Part shown: in pieces, positions 4,564-5,400 of the stretch
Numbering within the stretch: position 1 is the stretch's first letter
Layout: each line of letters starts with the position of its first letter
Source: an uncultured Pseudomonadota bacterium
GTDB taxonomy: Bacteria; Myxococcota_A; UBA9042; CAIXZC01
DNA: 5,400 nt
NCBI GenBank assembly: GCA_937876385.1
Contig: CALFHQ010000452.1
Span: forward strand, 1 to 5,400
Direction of reading: 5' to 3'
Translations under genes and position numbers: made by a program
Notes under the pieces: generated by a model
What the model was told of the DNA's origin: nothing
The model's database searches: none
What the model saw: only the letters and a program-made list of their open reading frames with translations

Positions 4564-5400
4564 ATGAATTGGATTCTCGCCGCCGGCCCCGCCTCCACTT
4601 TCGTCGTCGACCTCGCACTGGTCCTCGGAGTCGCCGGGGTGATGTCTGTGTTGATGCGCTTGACCCGGCAGTCCACAGTGGTGGGATACCTCCTCGCAGG
4701 GCTCGTTGTCGGACCCTACATACCCATCCCCCTCTTCGCCGAACCCGAGAGAGTCCAGAGTCTCGCAGAGTTTGGGGTCATCCTCGTGATGTTTGGAATC
4801 GGGTTGGAGTTTCGCCTTCGCAAGTTCTTCGAGGTCCTGCCAACCTCCGGTTTTACCGCTCTGGTGCAGATGAGCGTGCTCTTCTGGTGTGGCCTGACCC
4901 TGGGGCAACTGTGGGGGTGGTCGATGGTGGAGTCGAGCTTTCTGGGTGGGGCCATCGCCATCTCCAGTACCATGGTGGTGAGCAAGGTCTTTGACCAGAG
5001 GGACGTAGAAAAGCGGTTGAAAGAGTTCGTTTTGGGAACCCTGGTCATTCAGGATCTGGCGGCCATACTGTTAATCGCCGTGATGACCGGAGTCGCATCG
5101 GGGCAGGGACTGGGAGCCGCCGCCGTCGCCCTCACCGTGGGAAAACTCGCCGGCGTATTGGTGGGGCTGGTCGTCGTGGGGATGCTCTTCGTCCCTCGAC
5201 TTGTGCGGGCCGTCGTGAGATTTGAAAGCGGCGAGATTCTCGTCGTTGTAATCGTCGGGCTCTGCTTTGCCACGGCCATTCTTGCCCAGGAGTTGGGGTA
5301 TTCCGTCGCCCTGGGAGCCTTTGTAGCCGGGGTGCTGGTGGCAGAATCCGGTAGCGAGAAAATCATCGAGAAACTGATCAAACCCCTTCGAGATATATTC
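4564..5400 (+). CDS. Kef/CPA2-family cation:proton antiporter, N-terminal membrane domain (runs off right edge)
   Basis: A polytopic inner-membrane transporter of the CPA2 (Na+/H+ exchanger, KefB/KefC-like) family, exchanging K+ or Na+ for protons. The 279 visible residues contain many hydrophobic helices and the family hallmarks in order: GYLLAGLVVGP (41-51), EFGVILVMFGIGLEF (69-83), AISSTMVVSKVF (132-143), the QD pair in LGTLVIQDLAAI (158-168; Q163, D164) that marks the ion pathway, and GYSVALGAFVAGVLVAES (245-262). The ATG at 4564 gives a family-typical short N-terminus followed by DLALVLGVAGV. There is no Shine-Dalgarno sequence before it (gcactctagtcccATG), so initiation may be weak or leaderless. 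The end of the transport domain and any C-terminal RCK/TrkA-N regulatory domain lie beyond the window, so KefB/KefC cannot be told from RCK-lacking relatives. It is transcribed divergently from the Tex-like gene. Confidence 0.9.
   Translation, partial: MNWILAAGPASTFVVDLALVLGVAGVMSVLMRLTRQSTVVGYLLAGLVVGPYIPIPLFAEPERVQSLAEFGVILVMFGIGLEFRLRKFFEVLPTSGFTALVQMSVLFWCGLTLGQLWGWSMVESSFLGGAIAISSTMVVSKVFDQRDVEKRLKEFVLGTLVIQDLAAILLIAVMTGVASGQGLGAAAVALTVGKLAGVLVGLVVVGMLFVPRLVRAVVRFESGEILVVVIVGLCFATAILAQELGYSVALGAFVAGVLVAESGSEKIIEKLIKPLRDIF

Noticed and set aside
4537..5048. Minus-strand frames opposite the antiporter
   Set aside because: The plus-strand frame contains all Kef/CPA2 membrane motifs; the minus frames are charged, low-information shadows.

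Overview
The window reads as a gene-dense, GC-rich bacterial chromosome segment. The best guess at origin is a deltaproteobacterial or Myxococcota-type bacterium. This rests mainly on the large secreted lipoprotein: Asp/Ser-rich linker, two DUF1566/Lcl_C-type domains, and a Cys-rich tail with a CGDGxC...CPxDC motif and 'DSDC' repeats. That style is common in that group, but the assignment is inference, since no rRNA or other taxonomic marker is present.

Layout, left to right. Positions 1-2767 hold three minus-strand genes that look like one transcription unit, read from right to left: a predicted outer-surface lipoprotein (1070-2767), a CpxR-like response regulator (284-1006), and the N-terminal part of its sensor histidine kinase (1-287, running off the left edge). 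Regulator and kinase overlap by 4 nt. Upstream of the lipoprotein, the gap at 2768-2923 carries three GTAAAG words on the plus strand, spaced 33 and 11 bp. Two of them form GTAAA-N6-GTAAA, close to the known CpxR box. The simplest reading is an envelope-stress-type three-gene module that autoregulates, with the lipoprotein as a possible signal input or output.

Positions 2924-4440 (minus) encode a small, divergent relative of the transcription accessory protein Tex. The YqgF-like domain is recognisable but has lost its catalytic-type residues. The helix-hairpin-helix region is absent. The C-terminal S1 RNA-binding domain lies in a different reading frame, so one base is missing or the ribosome must shift between about 3241 and 3343. 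The gene is therefore a real frameshift mutant, a sequence error, or (less likely) a programmed frameshift.

Positions 4441-4563 are a short divergent intergenic region with a candidate promoter for the Tex-like gene and a possible 10-codon leader ORF. From 4564 to the right edge the plus strand encodes the membrane domain of a CPA2/Kef-type monovalent cation:proton antiporter, truncated by the window. No mobile element, CRISPR array, tRNA or rRNA was seen, and no gene-free stretch exceeds 300 bases.
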